Below the pieces are notes generated by a model. The model was given only the letters and a program-made list of their open reading frames with translations, was not told the DNA's origin and did not search any database. From positions 482,682 to 546,681 of the forward strand of contig NZ_GL538208.1 of assembly GCF_000165735.1 (NCBI RefSeq): DNA of 64,000 bases. The letters run 5' to 3'. The stretch comes from Megasphaera micronuciformis F0359. Lineage in GTDB: Bacteria > Bacillota > Negativicutes > Veillonellales > Megasphaeraceae. Of this stretch, positions 7,619 to 17,662 are shown piece after piece; position 1 is the stretch's first letter; each line of letters opens with the position of its first letter. A program made the position numbers and the translations under genes.

Positions 7619-9526
7619 ATGGCAGAAATTATTTTACAAGACGGAGCCAAAAGAGAATTCGCGGACGGCTGTTCTTTGGGAGATGCCGTTGCACAATTGA
7701 GCAACAGCCTTGCCAAAAAGGTACTGGTAGCTAAGGTGGACGGAGAAGTTACGGATTTGCGCCGACCCGTTAAAGACGGTTCGACTGTAGAATTTCTTAC
7801 GTTTGAATCTCAAGAAGGTAAGGACGCATTGCGTCATACGGCCTCACATATTATGGCACAGGCTGTGCGTCGTTTGTTTAAAGATGTAAAAGTAGCAATC
7901 GGCCCGGCTATTGAAAACGGCTTCTATTACGATTTCGATACGGAACATCGTTTTACGAAAGATGATTTTGCGGCTATTGAAGCGGAAATGCATAAAATTG
8001 TAAAAGAGAATCTCCCCGTTACCTATGAAGAAGTTTCCAGAGCCGAAGCTTTGGCCATGTTTGAAAAAGAAAACGAAATTTACAAGGTGGAATTGATCAA
8101 AGATTTACCGGAAGATGCAACTATTTCTGTATATCGCCAAGGTGACTTCTATGACCTTTGTGCCGGTCCTCATGTAATGACAACCGGTCAGGTTAAGGCT
8201 TTTAAACTTTTATCTGTTGCCGGTGCTTACTGGCGCGGCGATGAAAAAAATAAGATGTTGCAGCGTATTTACGGCACCGCTTTTGACAAGCAGTCATCTC
8301 TCGATGAATACTTGAAACTGCGTGAAGAAGCTGAACGCCGTGACCACCGTAAACTGGGCAAGGAAATGGATTTGTTCAGCTTTCATGAAGAAGGTCCCGG
8401 ATTCCCCTTCTTTCACCCGAAGGGAATGCTCTTACGTCAGACTTTGCTTAAGTTCTGGAATGAACTTCATGACCGTTATGAATATGACCAAATCAGTACG
8501 CCGATTATTTTAAATCGTCAATTATGGGAACAGTCGGGGCATTGGGATCATTATCGGGAAAATATGTATTTTACAACTATTGACGATGAACCGTATGCTA
8601 TTAAGCCTATGAACTGCCCGGGCGGTATCCTGGTTTATAAGAGCAATGTTCATTCCTATCGCGATTTTCCCATGCGTACTGCTGAATTAGGCTTGGTTCA
8701 TCGTCATGAATTACACGGTGCATTGCACGGTCTTTTCCGTGTTCGCAGCTTTACTCAGGACGACGCTCATATCTTTATGCTGCCGTCACAGATGAAGAAA
8801 GAAATTACAGGCGTTCTTGATTTATTCGATGAAGCTTATAAGATGTTCGGTTTACCGTACCATGTAGAGTTGTCTACTCGCCCGGAAAATTCTATGGGTA
8901 GCGATGAAATCTGGGATTTAGCAACGCAAACCTTGAAGGAAGCCATTGAAGAAAAAGGCGTACCCTATCAGATCAACGAAGGCGACGGCGCATTCTACGG
9001 TCCGAAACTTGACTTCCATGTTAAGGATTCTATCGGCCGTACCTGGCAATGCGGTACTATTCAGCTCGATATGCTCATGCCGGAACGCTTTGATATGACC
9101 TATGTAGGTGAAGACGGTCAGAAGCATCGTCCCGTCATGGTTCATCGTGCTTGCTTCGGAAGTATTGAACGCTTCATCGGCATCTTAATTGAACACTATG
9201 CAGGGGCATTCCCCGTGTGGTTGGCTCCGACACAGGTAAAGATTTTGCCTATCTCGGAAAAGCAAATGGACTATGCAGTAGAACTTCGCAAGAAGTTCAA
9301 AAAAGCCGGTATTCGAGTAGAACTTGATGAAAGCAATGAAAAAATCGGCTATAAAATCCGTAAGGCACAAATGGAAAAAGTTCCGTATATGTGTGTTATC
9401 GGCGAAAAAGAAGTACAGGAACAAACCGTTTCCGTTCGTGATCGTTCGCAAGGCGATTTGGGCAGCCGTAATGTTGATGAATTCATCGCACATATTCAAG
9501 AATTATCCGAAAGCCGTAAGGGTTAA
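7619..9526 (+). CDS. thrS: Threonyl-tRNA synthetase
   Basis: Class II synthetase of 635 residues that charges tRNA-Thr in the cytoplasm. The TGS domain occupies about residues 1-62, followed by the editing (SAD) domain, the class II catalytic core and a C-terminal anticodon-binding domain. The zinc-binding residues of the active site are present: Cys in MNCPGG, His in RHELHGALHGLFRVR and His in MVHRACFGS. The ATG at 7619 follows AAAGGAG. Expression is controlled by the threonine T-box directly upstream. Length and domain order match the usual bacterial enzyme, editing domain included. Confidence 0.97.
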   Translation: MAEIILQDGAKREFADGCSLGDAVAQLSNSLAKKVLVAKVDGEVTDLRRPVKDGSTVEFLTFESQEGKDALRHTASHIMAQAVRRLFKDVKVAIGPAIENGFYYDFDTEHRFTKDDFAAIEAEMHKIVKENLPVTYEEVSRAEALAMFEKENEIYKVELIKDLPEDATISVYRQGDFYDLCAGPHVMTTGQVKAFKLLSVAGAYWRGDEKNKMLQRIYGTAFDKQSSLDEYLKLREEAERRDHRKLGKEMDLFSFHEEGPGFPFFHPKGMLLRQTLLKFWNELHDRYEYDQISTPIILNRQLWEQSGHWDHYRENMYFTTIDDEPYAIKPMNCPGGILVYKSNVHSYRDFPMRTAELGLVHRHELHGALHGLFRVRSFTQDDAHIFMLPSQMKKEITGVLDLFDEAYKMFGLPYHVELSTRPENSMGSDEIWDLATQTLKEAIEEKGVPYQINEGDGAFYGPKLDFHVKDSIGRTWQCGTIQLDMLMPERFDMTYVGEDGQKHRPVMVHRACFGSIERFIGILIEHYAGAFPVWLAPTQVKILPISEKQMDYAVELRKKFKKAGIRVELDESNEKIGYKIRKAQMEKVPYMCVIGEKEVQEQTVSVRDRSQGDLGSRNVDEFIAHIQELSESRKG

Positions 9527-9533
9527 GATTATA

Positions 9534-9572
9534 CAAAAAGAGAGCCGTCCTTAAGGTCGGTTCTCTTTTTGT
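9534..9572 (+). terminator. Terminator of thrS
   Basis: 14-bp stem with one G-U pair (9534-9547 with 9558-9571) whose 3' arm carries a five-T run, eight bases after the thrS stop. Confidence 0.85.
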
Positions 9573-9659
9573 ATGCAGCCCGTAGCGTATGGCATCTTTA
9601 CTTACGCAGGTCTTTTACCGTACAATAGGTGTACTTGTAGTGTAGAAGGGGGAAAAACC

Positions 9660-10529
9660 GTGATTATTAACTGGTATCCCGGTCATATGGCTAAGGCCAG
9701 ACGACTGATAGAAGGAAATCTGAAAATTATTGACGTGGCTATCGAGTTGGTCGATGCACGTATACCCATGAGCAGTACCAACCCTATGATAGGGCAACTT
9801 TTGGGACAGAAACCGTCGATTGTCGTCATGAATAAAGCCGATTTGGCAGACACGGAAATTCTTAAGCTGTGGACGGCTTATTATAAAGAGCAGGGACGCA
9901 TGGTGATGGCCTTAAACAGTAAGGACGGCAAGGGAATTAAGCAGTTGGTACAAGCGGTGCGAAAGCTGGCGGAACCGAAGCTTGTAAAGTGGCGTGCCAA
10001 GGGATTAAAAAGTCGCTCTGTCCGGACAATTATTCTAGGTATTCCCAATGTAGGAAAATCGACTTTGATCAATCGTCTGGCCGGTCGCAATGCTACTAAA
10101 ACAGCTGATAAGCCGGGTGAAACTAAAGGCAAGCAATGGGTTCACTTGGCAGATAATTTGGACTTACTTGATACCCCGGGTGTCTTATGGCCTAAGTTGG
10201 AGGAACAAAAGTGTGCCAGACGTTTGGCCGCCACAGGAGCTATATCGGATACGGTATACGATATGGAAGAAGTTGTCGCCGATTTGATTACCACCTTATC
10301 GGTAAGATATAGTGAGGCATTGAAGAAACGTTTTAAACTGTCCGAAATAGATGAAGACCCGTATAAAACTATTGAGCGCATCGGGAGAAATCGCGGTGCT
10401 GTTTTGCCGGGCAATCGTATTGACATGGAAAAAACATATAAACTTATTATAAAAGATTTCAGAGAAGGTCATATAGGGCCTATTTCTCTGGATATGCCTG
10501 AAGAATTTGCGGAGAAACAGGATGGTTGA
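9660..10529 (+). CDS. rbgA: Ribosome biogenesis GTPase RbgA (YlqF)
   Basis: Circularly permuted GTPase of 289 residues needed for late 50S subunit assembly. The permuted order is visible: G4 motif NKAD at 58-61 comes before G1 GIPNVGKST at 127-135 and G3 DTPG at 171-174. The N-terminus NWYPGHMAKARR is the family hallmark. The start is the GTG at 9660 behind AAGGGGG; the open frame extends upstream through the thrS terminator, but those extra residues are not family-like. rnhB overlaps its end by eight bases, the common rbgA-rnhB pairing in Firmicutes. Confidence 0.93.
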   Translation: MIINWYPGHMAKARRLIEGNLKIIDVAIELVDARIPMSSTNPMIGQLLGQKPSIVVMNKADLADTEILKLWTAYYKEQGRMVMALNSKDGKGIKQLVQAVRKLAEPKLVKWRAKGLKSRSVRTIILGIPNVGKSTLINRLAGRNATKTADKPGETKGKQWVHLADNLDLLDTPGVLWPKLEEQKCARRLAATGAISDTVYDMEEVVADLITTLSVRYSEALKKRFKLSEIDEDPYKTIERIGRNRGAVLPGNRIDMEKTYKLIIKDFREGHIGPISLDMPEEFAEKQDG

Positions 10530-11322
10530 TATACAAACCCTTTCTTTAGAAGAAATTCGCATGTTACTGGAAACGGAAGGCGAACATATACAGCCTTTAT
10601 TACAGGCCATGGATGAGGATCATCGTAAAGGAGTCCAAACGGCTGCAGCTGCGTACAGAAAAAGACGGGAAAGAATAAGAAAAGAAAAAGCCCGATTAAA
10701 GGGAATGCTCCGCTATGAGGAAAAACTGTATGCAAAAGGATATCGTTATATTGCAGGCATTGATGAGGCGGGGCGCGGTCCCGTAGCCGGTCCCGTAACG
10801 ATTGCTGCGGTTATTTTACCGATTCGGCCGCTTATTTACGGTCTTAATGACAGCAAAAAAGTATCACATAAAAGAAGAGAAGAGTTATTTGACACGATTA
10901 TGAATGAAGCTATAGCTGTGTCATGCATAAATTTCTCGGAAGCAGATATTGATCGTTACGATATTTATCACGCTACGCAACGAGCGATGTACACAGCGGT
11001 TAAGACTTTGGATATTTCCCCTCAAGCCGTTTTAATTGATGCTATGCCTTTACCGGATTTGGAAATCTACCATGAGTCTATTGTCGGTGGCGATGCACAA
11101 AGCCAATCTATTGCGGCAGCCTCGATTATAGCCAAAGTTACGAGAGATCGTATTATGGAAGAATATGATCGACAATATCCCCGGTACGGATTTGCCGAAC
11201 ATAAGGGATATTTGACGCAGACTCATAAAGATGCTATTGCACAATACGGACCTTGTCCCATTCACCGAAAAAGTTTTGAGCCCGTTAAATCTATGGTAGG
11301 TTTTAGCCGGGATACTCTGTAG
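10522..11322 (+). CDS. rnhB: Ribonuclease HII
   Basis: 266-residue endonuclease that removes ribonucleotides and RNA from RNA-DNA hybrids. The catalytic motif DEAGRGPVAGP begins at residue 81, and later acidic residues lie in VLIDAMPL and VTRDRIM. About 65 residues precede the catalytic domain, an N-terminal extension also found in B. subtilis RNase HII. The ATG at 10522 lies inside the end of rbgA and is preceded by GGAG (10511-10514), so translation is probably coupled. A bidirectional hairpin follows. Confidence 0.94.
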   Translation: MVDIQTLSLEEIRMLLETEGEHIQPLLQAMDEDHRKGVQTAAAAYRKRRERIRKEKARLKGMLRYEEKLYAKGYRYIAGIDEAGRGPVAGPVTIAAVILPIRPLIYGLNDSKKVSHKRREELFDTIMNEAIAVSCINFSEADIDRYDIYHATQRAMYTAVKTLDISPQAVLIDAMPLPDLEIYHESIVGGDAQSQSIAAASIIAKVTRDRIMEEYDRQYPRYGFAEHKGYLTQTHKDAIAQYGPCPIHRKSFEPVKSMVGFSRDTL

Positions 11323-11339
11323 AAAAAAATATAGAAAAG

Positions 11340-11370
11340 AAGACCTCCTTACCGTCGGTAAGGAGGTCTT
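11340..11370. terminator. Bidirectional terminator between rnhB and corA-like gene
   Basis: Perfect 14-bp stem (about 11340-11353 with 11357-11370) between two convergent genes. The minus-strand reading ends in a long T-rich stretch and is the stronger terminator; the plus-strand reading has only a short T tail. Confidence 0.8.
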
Positions 11371-11381
11371 TGTGTTTCGCT

Positions 11382-12335
11382 CTAAAATAATTTTTTCATC
11401 CACAAGAGGGCTACGGCTACGGCGGAACAAATCATGGCAATCGTAATAACCAGGAAAAATCCCCATTCATTTTCTTGGAAAGGAAGGGGAACGTTGACGC
11501 CCCAGAGGCTGAAAATAGTTGTCGGTACAGATAAAATAATGGTAATGGAGGCCAAAAACTTCATTACTATGTTCAGATTGTTCGAAATAATGGAGGCGAA
11601 GGTATCGGACATATTCATGAGAATGTTGGAGTACATTTCCACCATTTCGATGGCCTGTTTATTTTCGATAATAACATCTTCCAGTAAATCTTCATCTTCT
11701 TCATAAAGCTTTAAAAGATGGTGGAGCGATTGATTTCGTCTCAACCTCAAAAGCTTTTCCATGACAGCTCCGTTACCTCGCAGAGCGGATGCAAAGAAGG
11801 TCAAAGATTTCTGTAATTCAAGGAGCATGAAGAATTCACGGTTACGCATGGAATGACGCAAAATGGATTCAATGTCGTCCGTGCGATGGTTAATTTGTTG
11901 TAAGTAACGCAAGAAAAGAGTGGCCGTGCGAAAGAGTATTTGAAAGAGGAAACGAGTCTTTTTAAAAGTATAAAATAAAGGATACTTGTTCTGTGTAAAG
12001 GCTTTCATAACATCCGTTTCCTGCAGGCAGACAGTTACGATAAAATCAGGTGTAATAAAGACCCCGAGAGGCAAAGTGTCATAACTGTCCGTTTCCAGAA
12101 TAATAGGAATATTGATGACGACGAACACGTAGTCATCCTCGATTTCCACACGAGAACGTTCTTCCGTATCCAGGGCCATTTTCAGTACGTCTGTAGGAAT
12201 TTCCGTGACCATAGAAACAATTTGCAGGTCGTCCGAGTCGGGGTTCACAACATTAATCCAAGAGCCTTTTTCGGCCGTAGCGATAGATAAATCATCTTCC
12301 AAGTGGCCGTTATTATGTTTGAATACTTCCAGCAT
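11382..12335 (-). CDS. CorA-family divalent cation transporter
   Basis: 317-residue protein with the CorA layout: a large N-terminal cytoplasmic domain with a long helical region (about 150-250) and two C-terminal membrane helices, the first ending in the loop that should contain the GMN filter. Here the motif reads GVN (residues 279-281, in FSLWGVNVPLPF). Family members carry Mg2+, Co2+ or Ni2+ inward; the substitution leaves selectivity open. The start at 12335 is preferred because GGGAGGT lies just upstream; an in-frame ATG 36 bases earlier lacks a site. The gene is alone on the minus strand, with its own promoter. Confidence 0.88.
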   Translation of the reverse strand: MLEVFKHNNGHLEDDLSIATAEKGSWINVVNPDSDDLQIVSMVTEIPTDVLKMALDTEERSRVEIEDDYVFVVINIPIILETDSYDTLPLGVFITPDFIVTVCLQETDVMKAFTQNKYPLFYTFKKTRFLFQILFRTATLFLRYLQQINHRTDDIESILRHSMRNREFFMLLELQKSLTFFASALRGNGAVMEKLLRLRRNQSLHHLLKLYEEDEDLLEDVIIENKQAIEMVEMYSNILMNMSDTFASIISNNLNIVMKFLASITIILSVPTTIFSLWGVNVPLPFQENEWGFFLVITIAMICSAVAVALLWMKKLF

Positions 12336-12384
12336 GCCGTATACCTCCCCTCGTTGCGACTTCAGGTGCACATAAACTCAAACT

Positions 12385-12414
12385 AATATAATCACACGGG
12401 ACGAGACAAGTCAA
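12385..12414 (-). promoter_or_regulatory. Promoter of the CorA-family gene
   Basis: On the minus strand TTGACT (12414-12409) and TATATT (12390-12385) with an 18-base spacer, about 50 bases before the start codon at 12335. Confidence 0.7.
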
Positions 12415-12458
12415 GAGGAAAGAACAAAGATTTACAAGCCGTTTCAAAGGATTTTTTA

Positions 12459-12487
12459 AAGACAGGGGAGAGGTTTTGCTATATAAT
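12459..12487 (+). promoter_or_regulatory. Probable promoter of smc-ftsY
   Basis: AAGACA (12459-12464) and perfect TATAAT (12482-12487) with a 17-base spacer, about 135 bases before smc. The -10 lies within an AT-rich 17-base block (12481-12497) that also occurs at 4003-4019. Confidence 0.5.
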
Positions 12488-12621
12488 ATAATAGGTTATA
12501 TATATGTAGCATTCAATTTTTTTAAGGGATGCAATTGACTCAAGATAAGAAATGGGCGACTTATGCGTCCACTTTTGTTACATATACAATCTTTATGAGG
12601 TAGACGGAAAGGAATTGTAAC

Positions 12622-15600
12622 GTGCAACTGACGAAGATGGAATTGCGGGGATTCAAGTCATTCGCAGATAAAACGACATTGACCTTTGACAAGGGTATTA
12701 CCGCCATTGTCGGACCTAACGGCAGCGGGAAAAGTAATATTTCCGATGCCGTCCGTTGGGTCATGGGTGAACAGAATGTGCGTCAGTTACGCGGACAGCG
12801 AGCGGAAGACATCATTTTTTCCGGTACGGATACGCGACGACCTCAGGGGGTTGCAGAAGTATCCTTGTATTTCGATAATTCCGATAAGACGTTGGACACG
12901 GAATTTAGGGAAGTCGTTGTTACTCGCCGCTATTTTCGTTCCGGTGACAGTGAATTTTATATTAATAAAAGACATTGTCGCTTAAAGGATATTCATAATC
13001 TTTTTGCCGATACGGGTATAGGACAGGACTCTATGGCCGTTATCGGGCAAAATAGAGTTGATCGTATTCTAAATAGCCGGCCTGAAGAACGGCGGATTAT
13101 TTTTGAAGAAGTTGCCGGAATCAGTCGGTTTAAGGGACGTAAAGAAGAAGGGTTGAAGAAAATTTGCGAGACTAAGGCCAATTTGGAGCGCATTCACGAT
13201 ATGACCGTTTTGCTGGAAGAACGGTTGGAACCCTTGACGAGACAAGTGGAAAAATTACGCTCTTTCCGTCTTTTAGATGAAGAACGACGGGCCTATGAGG
13301 GAACCTTGACCTTACAAGAGTTAAAAAACTTTGAAAGACTGTTGTCTAAGGCGGAAAATATTCGTCAGCAAGCTTTTTTTGCAGATCGTAATGTAGAAAA
13401 ACAGATAGAAGCAAAAGAGCGGGAACGTCAACGCGTCATGGCTTCTATTGAGGCGGAAGGTGCTCGCATGCAGGCTTTAAATGAGGCCGCCGGAGCGGCT
13501 AAAAGTGAAGCGGACAGGTTGCGAGAAAGGTTGGAACGGTATGACCTTCAAGTCGAAGATAATCGACGTATTATAGAGACTGTAAAATCGGATCTTCAAG
13601 ATATAAGCATTCGTAAAGAAAAGGTATCCGCACGAATTTCGGAATTGACTTCCCGATTGGAATCCGGTCGAGCAGAAGAAAAAGCGGCAGTGCAAAGTGT
13701 AACACTTACGGAAAAATTGATGCTTGAGGCGACGACGCAGGCCGAGGCGATTCAAGAATCTTTGCGGTCAGAGGAAAAAGCGGTACAATTACGCAAAGAA
13801 AAGCAGTATGCTTTACATCGAGATGTCGAGGATTTTAAACGTCGATTAACGGAAAATATAGAACGGTCCGGAGAGTTAAAAGAAAGAATTGAACGAGTTG
13901 AGGAGCGTAAAAAAGAACTGGAACGGCATCACCTCGACTTGGAAGCCGAGATAGGGCAAGTTCGAATAAATGAAAAGTCTCTTCAAGATAAGCTTCGGAC
14001 GGCAAGTGAGGAGCTTGAGTCTTTAAAAAAATCGTTAGACGAAACGGCGAAACAAGAAGGGGTCTTAAAGAGCGAGTGTGATGCACTGCGTCAGAAATTG
14101 CACCTGTTGGAGGGCTTGGAACGTGATGGCGAAGGATTGGGACGTGCTGTCAAGACAGTCCTTCAGTCCAAGGAGCCGTGGAGTTCATCTGTTTGCGGTA
14201 TTGCCGGAAATCTTTGCCGAATTCCTGAAGAATATATGACGGCTATAGACACGGCTCTGGGCGGAGCGTCCAGACATATTGTCGTTACCTCGGAAAAAGC
14301 GGCAAAAGAGGCCGTGACCTTTTTAAAGCGGATTAAGGCGGGAAGGGCTACCTTTTTACCGGTTGATACGGTTCGTTCCAGACATTTAGGCAAGGATGAA
14401 GAGGCAGCCCTTGCTGAAGAAGGAATTATAGGAACGGCAAAGTCCCTTGTCTCGTATGATGCCGTCTATGAATCCGTTTTTTCTTCTTTGTTGGAAAAAA
14501 CCTTGATTGCCGAGTCGGTTGACAGAGCGTCGGAAGTAGCAAGAAAATATAGAAATTGCATACGTATCGTTTGTTTAGACGGAACCGTCTTTAACGTAGG
14601 CGGCTCCCTTACCGGCGGCAGTTCTGCCCGAGCCATGTCTTCCGTAACGGGACGCAAGCAGGTTATTGAGAAAACGGCTTGCGACTTAAGAAAAAAAGAA
14701 GATGTATTGCAAAATATATCGTCGGAAGTAGCGACAGCCACGAGAATTTTTAATGAACGGAGTACGGCGGTAACCTTACTTACGAGAAAGTTTAATGAAA
14801 CGACAGAGGTTTTGAGGCGCTGTGAATGGCAACTACAGAAAAGTGCAGCTGATTACGAGCAAATAAAGGATGAAATTCGTAATGAAGCGGCAGGGGAGCA
14901 ACGCCTGAATGAGGTTCGTTCGGAAATACAGAACCTTCTGGTAAAGGCACAAGAGCGCTTGTCCGCTTATGAGGAAAAAGAAAACACCTCAATCATTGAA
15001 GATCTGAAACAGCAAGTGTTAAAAGCTCGGGAAAATACGGACTATATAGGCACCTCTTTGACAGAACGGCGTATAGAAGCGGCCAAGCTTACAGAACTAA
15101 TTGCACATTTACAGGAAAGCAGGCAAGAACAGATTGGACGTCTGGAAGAGCTGGGGGCACAGGAAAAAGGGCTGAGCCGTAAGCTTGACGAAGTAAAAGA
15201 GCAGATTGAGTCATTAAGTCGGCAGCGGCGTGTTGATGAAACGTTACTGGTTGAAAAGGAAAAGGCCGTTATTGCCAAAGAGGCTGACAAGAATGCTTTT
15301 TATCAGGCCAGAGAAGCGAATTTCAGTAAGGGACAGGCGGCTGACGAGGAACTTAAGCTTTTACGAGAAGAAAAAGAACATTACCGGCAGCAAATAAGTC
15401 GTGCCGATATTCAAATTGAAAAATACGGTAGTGAGATTTCAAGATGTACTGAAAAATTAACCGACCAGGGATTGACACGTGAAGAAGCGGAAGCTCGTAA
15501 ACAAGAAGGTTCTTTGCGAGAATTGCAAGAAACGGTCCGCTCTTTAAAAAACCGTATAGCTGAACTCGGTACGGTCAATCCCAATGCGGATGAAGAGTAT

Positions 15601-16179
15601 AGAGAAGTGGCTGCCAAAGCTGAACTTTATGAGCAACAGAGTCGTGACCTTGCTGAATCGCAAGGAAAATTGGAAGCGATAGTAGCAGAAATCGATAAGG
15701 CCATGTCTATGCAGTTTGAGCAAGCCTTCAATGAAATCGGAGGTTACTTTCAACAAATCTTTTCACGACTTTTCGGCGGCGGTACGGCTAAGATATTGTT
15801 GAACGACACTCACAACATATTGACCAGCGGCATCGACTTTTTAATTCAACCTCCCGGAAAAAAGGCCCAGTCTTTAACCTTATTGTCCGGCGGTGAACGG
15901 GCACTTACGGTTATTGCACTGTTATTAGCTTTCCTGGCTTATCGGCCGGCTCCGTTTTGTCTGGTCGATGAAGTTGATGCGGCTCTGGATGAGGCTAATG
16001 TAGATCGAATGGCCAGGTATTTGAAAAATTACAGCGGTGATACGCAGTTTATTGTTATCACACATCGACGTAAATCCATGGAAGCGGCTAATACCCTGCA
16101 AGGCGTAACAATGGAGGAAAAAGGGGTATCGAAGTTGATCACGGTCCAAGTTGATGAATTCATAGAGAAAGGAACTTAA
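12622..16179 (+). CDS. smc: Chromosome segregation protein SMC
   Basis: 1185-residue SMC ATPase that, with ScpAB, organises and segregates the chromosome. The Walker A motif GPNGSGKS is at 31-38; two long coiled-coil arms (about 165-500 and 665-1010) flank a hinge domain around 515-640; the ABC signature LSGGERALTVIALLLAF and the Walker B LVDEVDAALDE lie near the C-terminus. The start is a GTG at 12622 with AAAGGAA eight bases upstream. ftsY begins three bases after the stop, so the two are co-transcribed, the order usual in Firmicutes; rnc, which often precedes smc, is not here. Confidence 0.97.
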   Translation: MQLTKMELRGFKSFADKTTLTFDKGITAIVGPNGSGKSNISDAVRWVMGEQNVRQLRGQRAEDIIFSGTDTRRPQGVAEVSLYFDNSDKTLDTEFREVVVTRRYFRSGDSEFYINKRHCRLKDIHNLFADTGIGQDSMAVIGQNRVDRILNSRPEERRIIFEEVAGISRFKGRKEEGLKKICETKANLERIHDMTVLLEERLEPLTRQVEKLRSFRLLDEERRAYEGTLTLQELKNFERLLSKAENIRQQAFFADRNVEKQIEAKERERQRVMASIEAEGARMQALNEAAGAAKSEADRLRERLERYDLQVEDNRRIIETVKSDLQDISIRKEKVSARISELTSRLESGRAEEKAAVQSVTLTEKLMLEATTQAEAIQESLRSEEKAVQLRKEKQYALHRDVEDFKRRLTENIERSGELKERIERVEERKKELERHHLDLEAEIGQVRINEKSLQDKLRTASEELESLKKSLDETAKQEGVLKSECDALRQKLHLLEGLERDGEGLGRAVKTVLQSKEPWSSSVCGIAGNLCRIPEEYMTAIDTALGGASRHIVVTSEKAAKEAVTFLKRIKAGRATFLPVDTVRSRHLGKDEEAALAEEGIIGTAKSLVSYDAVYESVFSSLLEKTLIAESVDRASEVARKYRNCIRIVCLDGTVFNVGGSLTGGSSARAMSSVTGRKQVIEKTACDLRKKEDVLQNISSEVATATRIFNERSTAVTLLTRKFNETTEVLRRCEWQLQKSAADYEQIKDEIRNEAAGEQRLNEVRSEIQNLLVKAQERLSAYEEKENTSIIEDLKQQVLKARENTDYIGTSLTERRIEAAKLTELIAHLQESRQEQIGRLEELGAQEKGLSRKLDEVKEQIESLSRQRRVDETLLVEKEKAVIAKEADKNAFYQAREANFSKGQAADEELKLLREEKEHYRQQISRADIQIEKYGSEISRCTEKLTDQGLTREEAEARKQEGSLRELQETVRSLKNRIAELGTVNPNADEEYREVAAKAELYEQQSRDLAESQGKLEAIVAEIDKAMSMQFEQAFNEIGGYFQQIFSRLFGGGTAKILLNDTHNILTSGIDFLIQPPGKKAQSLTLLSGGERALTVIALLLAFLAYRPAPFCLVDEVDAALDEANVDRMARYLKNYSGDTQFIVITHRRKSMEAANTLQGVTMEEKGVSKLITVQVDEFIEKGT

Positions 16180-16182
16180 GGA

Positions 16183-17130
16183 ATGGGCTTTTTTTCAAAA
16201 TTAAAAGACAGTCTGGAAAAAACGAAGAAATCCTTATTTACAGGTATTGAAACGGTTGTTCTGGGGTATGCAAACATAGACGACGAAATGTACGATGACT
16301 TGGAAGCGGTTATGCTCACAGGCGACATAGGTATTGAAACGACCGATTATTTACTGGAACAGATTCGAGAGGGCGTAAAGTCAAAGGAGATTAAAGACGG
16401 AAGCGATGTTGTACCGTATTTGGAAAAGGTCGTTGTAAAATTATTGGAAGAAAACGATGAGCCGGAACAAGATATGGAAGGGACGAAGGTCATTTTTATA
16501 GTCGGTGTAAACGGTGTCGGTAAGACGACAACTATCGGTAAACTTGCAAAATACTATACGGAACACGGTAAGTCCGTCATGATTGCCGCCGGAGATACCT
16601 TCCGGGCTGCCGCCTCCGATCAGCTGACTATTTGGGCGCAACGTGTAGGAGTACCTATCATTAAGCACCGAGAAGGCGCTGATGCGGCGGCGGTGGTTTA
16701 CGATGCTACGGCTTCCGCCAAAGCCCGTCATGCGGACATACTCCTCGTAGATACGGCGGGGCGGTTGCATACGAAAAATAACTTGATGGAAGAGTTGCGG
16801 AAGATGGCCCGTGTAGCTGCTAAAAATGTTGAAGGGGCTCCGCATGAAACCTTATTGGTACTGGATGCGACGACAGGGCAAAATGCCGTCAGTCAAGCTA
16901 AGTTATTCGGTGAAGTAGTTCCTCTTACAGGCGTAGTCTTGACGAAATTAGACGGAACGGCTAAGGGCGGTATCGTATTGTCTATAAAACGGATACTCGG
17001 TGTACCTGTTCGCTGGGTCGGTGTCGGTGAAGGTGCGGACGACTTACAGCCCTTTGATGCGGCTCAATTTGCCGATGCTCTGTTTGAAAGAGCCGGTGCG
17101 GAAATGGAAGAAGATAGTGAAATGGGATAA
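16183..17130 (+). CDS. ftsY: Signal recognition particle receptor FtsY
   Basis: SRP receptor GTPase of 315 residues that docks ribosome-SRP complexes at the membrane. The NG domain is complete: P-loop GVNGVGKTT at 108-116, DTFRAAA at 138-144, the DTAGRLHTK motif near 190 and [10 protein letters not shown] toward the end. The acidic A domain of E. coli FtsY is missing, as in most Firmicute versions. It starts three bases after smc. The next gene, yhcH, lies 54 bases downstream with no terminator between, so transcription may continue into the thiazole genes. Confidence 0.97.
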   Translation: MGFFSKLKDSLEKTKKSLFTGIETVVLGYANIDDEMYDDLEAVMLTGDIGIETTDYLLEQIREGVKSKEIKDGSDVVPYLEKVVVKLLEENDEPEQDMEGTKVIFIVGVNGVGKTTTIGKLAKYYTEHGKSVMIAAGDTFRAAASDQLTIWAQRVGVPIIKHREGADAAAVVYDATASAKARHADILLVDTAGRLHTKNNLMEELRKMARVAAKNVEGAPHETLLVLDATTGQNAVSQAKLFGEVVPLTGVVLTKLDGTAKGGIVLSIKRILGVPVRWVGVGEGADDLQPFDAAQFADALFERAGAEMEEDSEMG

Positions 17131-17184
17131 GTAAGCTCTACGTAAAACGGGACGGAAGTACATATAAAATTAGGAGGAGATACT

Positions 17185-17661
17185 ATGTTTCTCGGCAATC
17201 TGGATCAATGGGAGAAAGATGCACAGTATGTACCCGCACATATAAGACCGTTTATCGAAATGTTGGCTCATGTGGATTTCGATACGATTGAAACGGGCAG
17301 ACATGATTTGGGTAACGGCAACTATATGAATGTTGATGAGAGTATGACGGCACCGGCAGATAAATGTAAGACGGAATGTCATAGTCGGTATATAGATATT
17401 CAGGTACTCGTTGACGGAAGTGAATGTATAGGATGGCAGCCTTTGTGTCGTTTGGGCGAGGTGACAGAAGATCGTTCGGCGCAAGATGCACGTTTTTTCA
17501 GCCCGTCCCTTGAAAATGACCTTTCCGTAGTGATGGAAAGACGCAAAACTTTTGCCGTTTTTTATCCTACAGACGGGCATCGGTGTTTATGTGCTCCTGA
17601 CGGTAGGGGAGCAGCCGTCCGTAAGATAATTGTCAAAGTAAAAGTACAGGAAGAGGCTTGA
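17185..17661 (+). CDS. YhcH/YjgK/YiaL family cupin-like protein
   Basis: 158-residue member of the YhcH/YjgK/YiaL family (DUF386), a beta-sandwich related to EbgC and to the sialic acid anomerase NanQ. The family core is visible: ETGRHDLGNGNYMNVDESMT, ECHSRYIDIQVLVDGSE and FAVFYPTDGHRCL with conserved histidines and glutamate that could bind a metal. Known members act on sugars or sugar acids, but nothing in the neighbourhood is sugar metabolism: thiM starts two bases downstream. The ribosome site is strong (AGGAGGAG). Its role in this thiazole-salvage setting is unknown. Confidence 0.85.
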   Translation: MFLGNLDQWEKDAQYVPAHIRPFIEMLAHVDFDTIETGRHDLGNGNYMNVDESMTAPADKCKTECHSRYIDIQVLVDGSECIGWQPLCRLGEVTEDRSAQDARFFSPSLENDLSVVMERRKTFAVFYPTDGHRCLCAPDGRGAAVRKIIVKVKVQEEA

Positions 17662-17662
17662 T

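Noticed and set aside
9573-9659. Upstream extension of rbgA
   Set aside because: It would begin at the thrS terminator and adds residues absent from the family; GTG 9660 has a ribosome site and the correct N-terminus.
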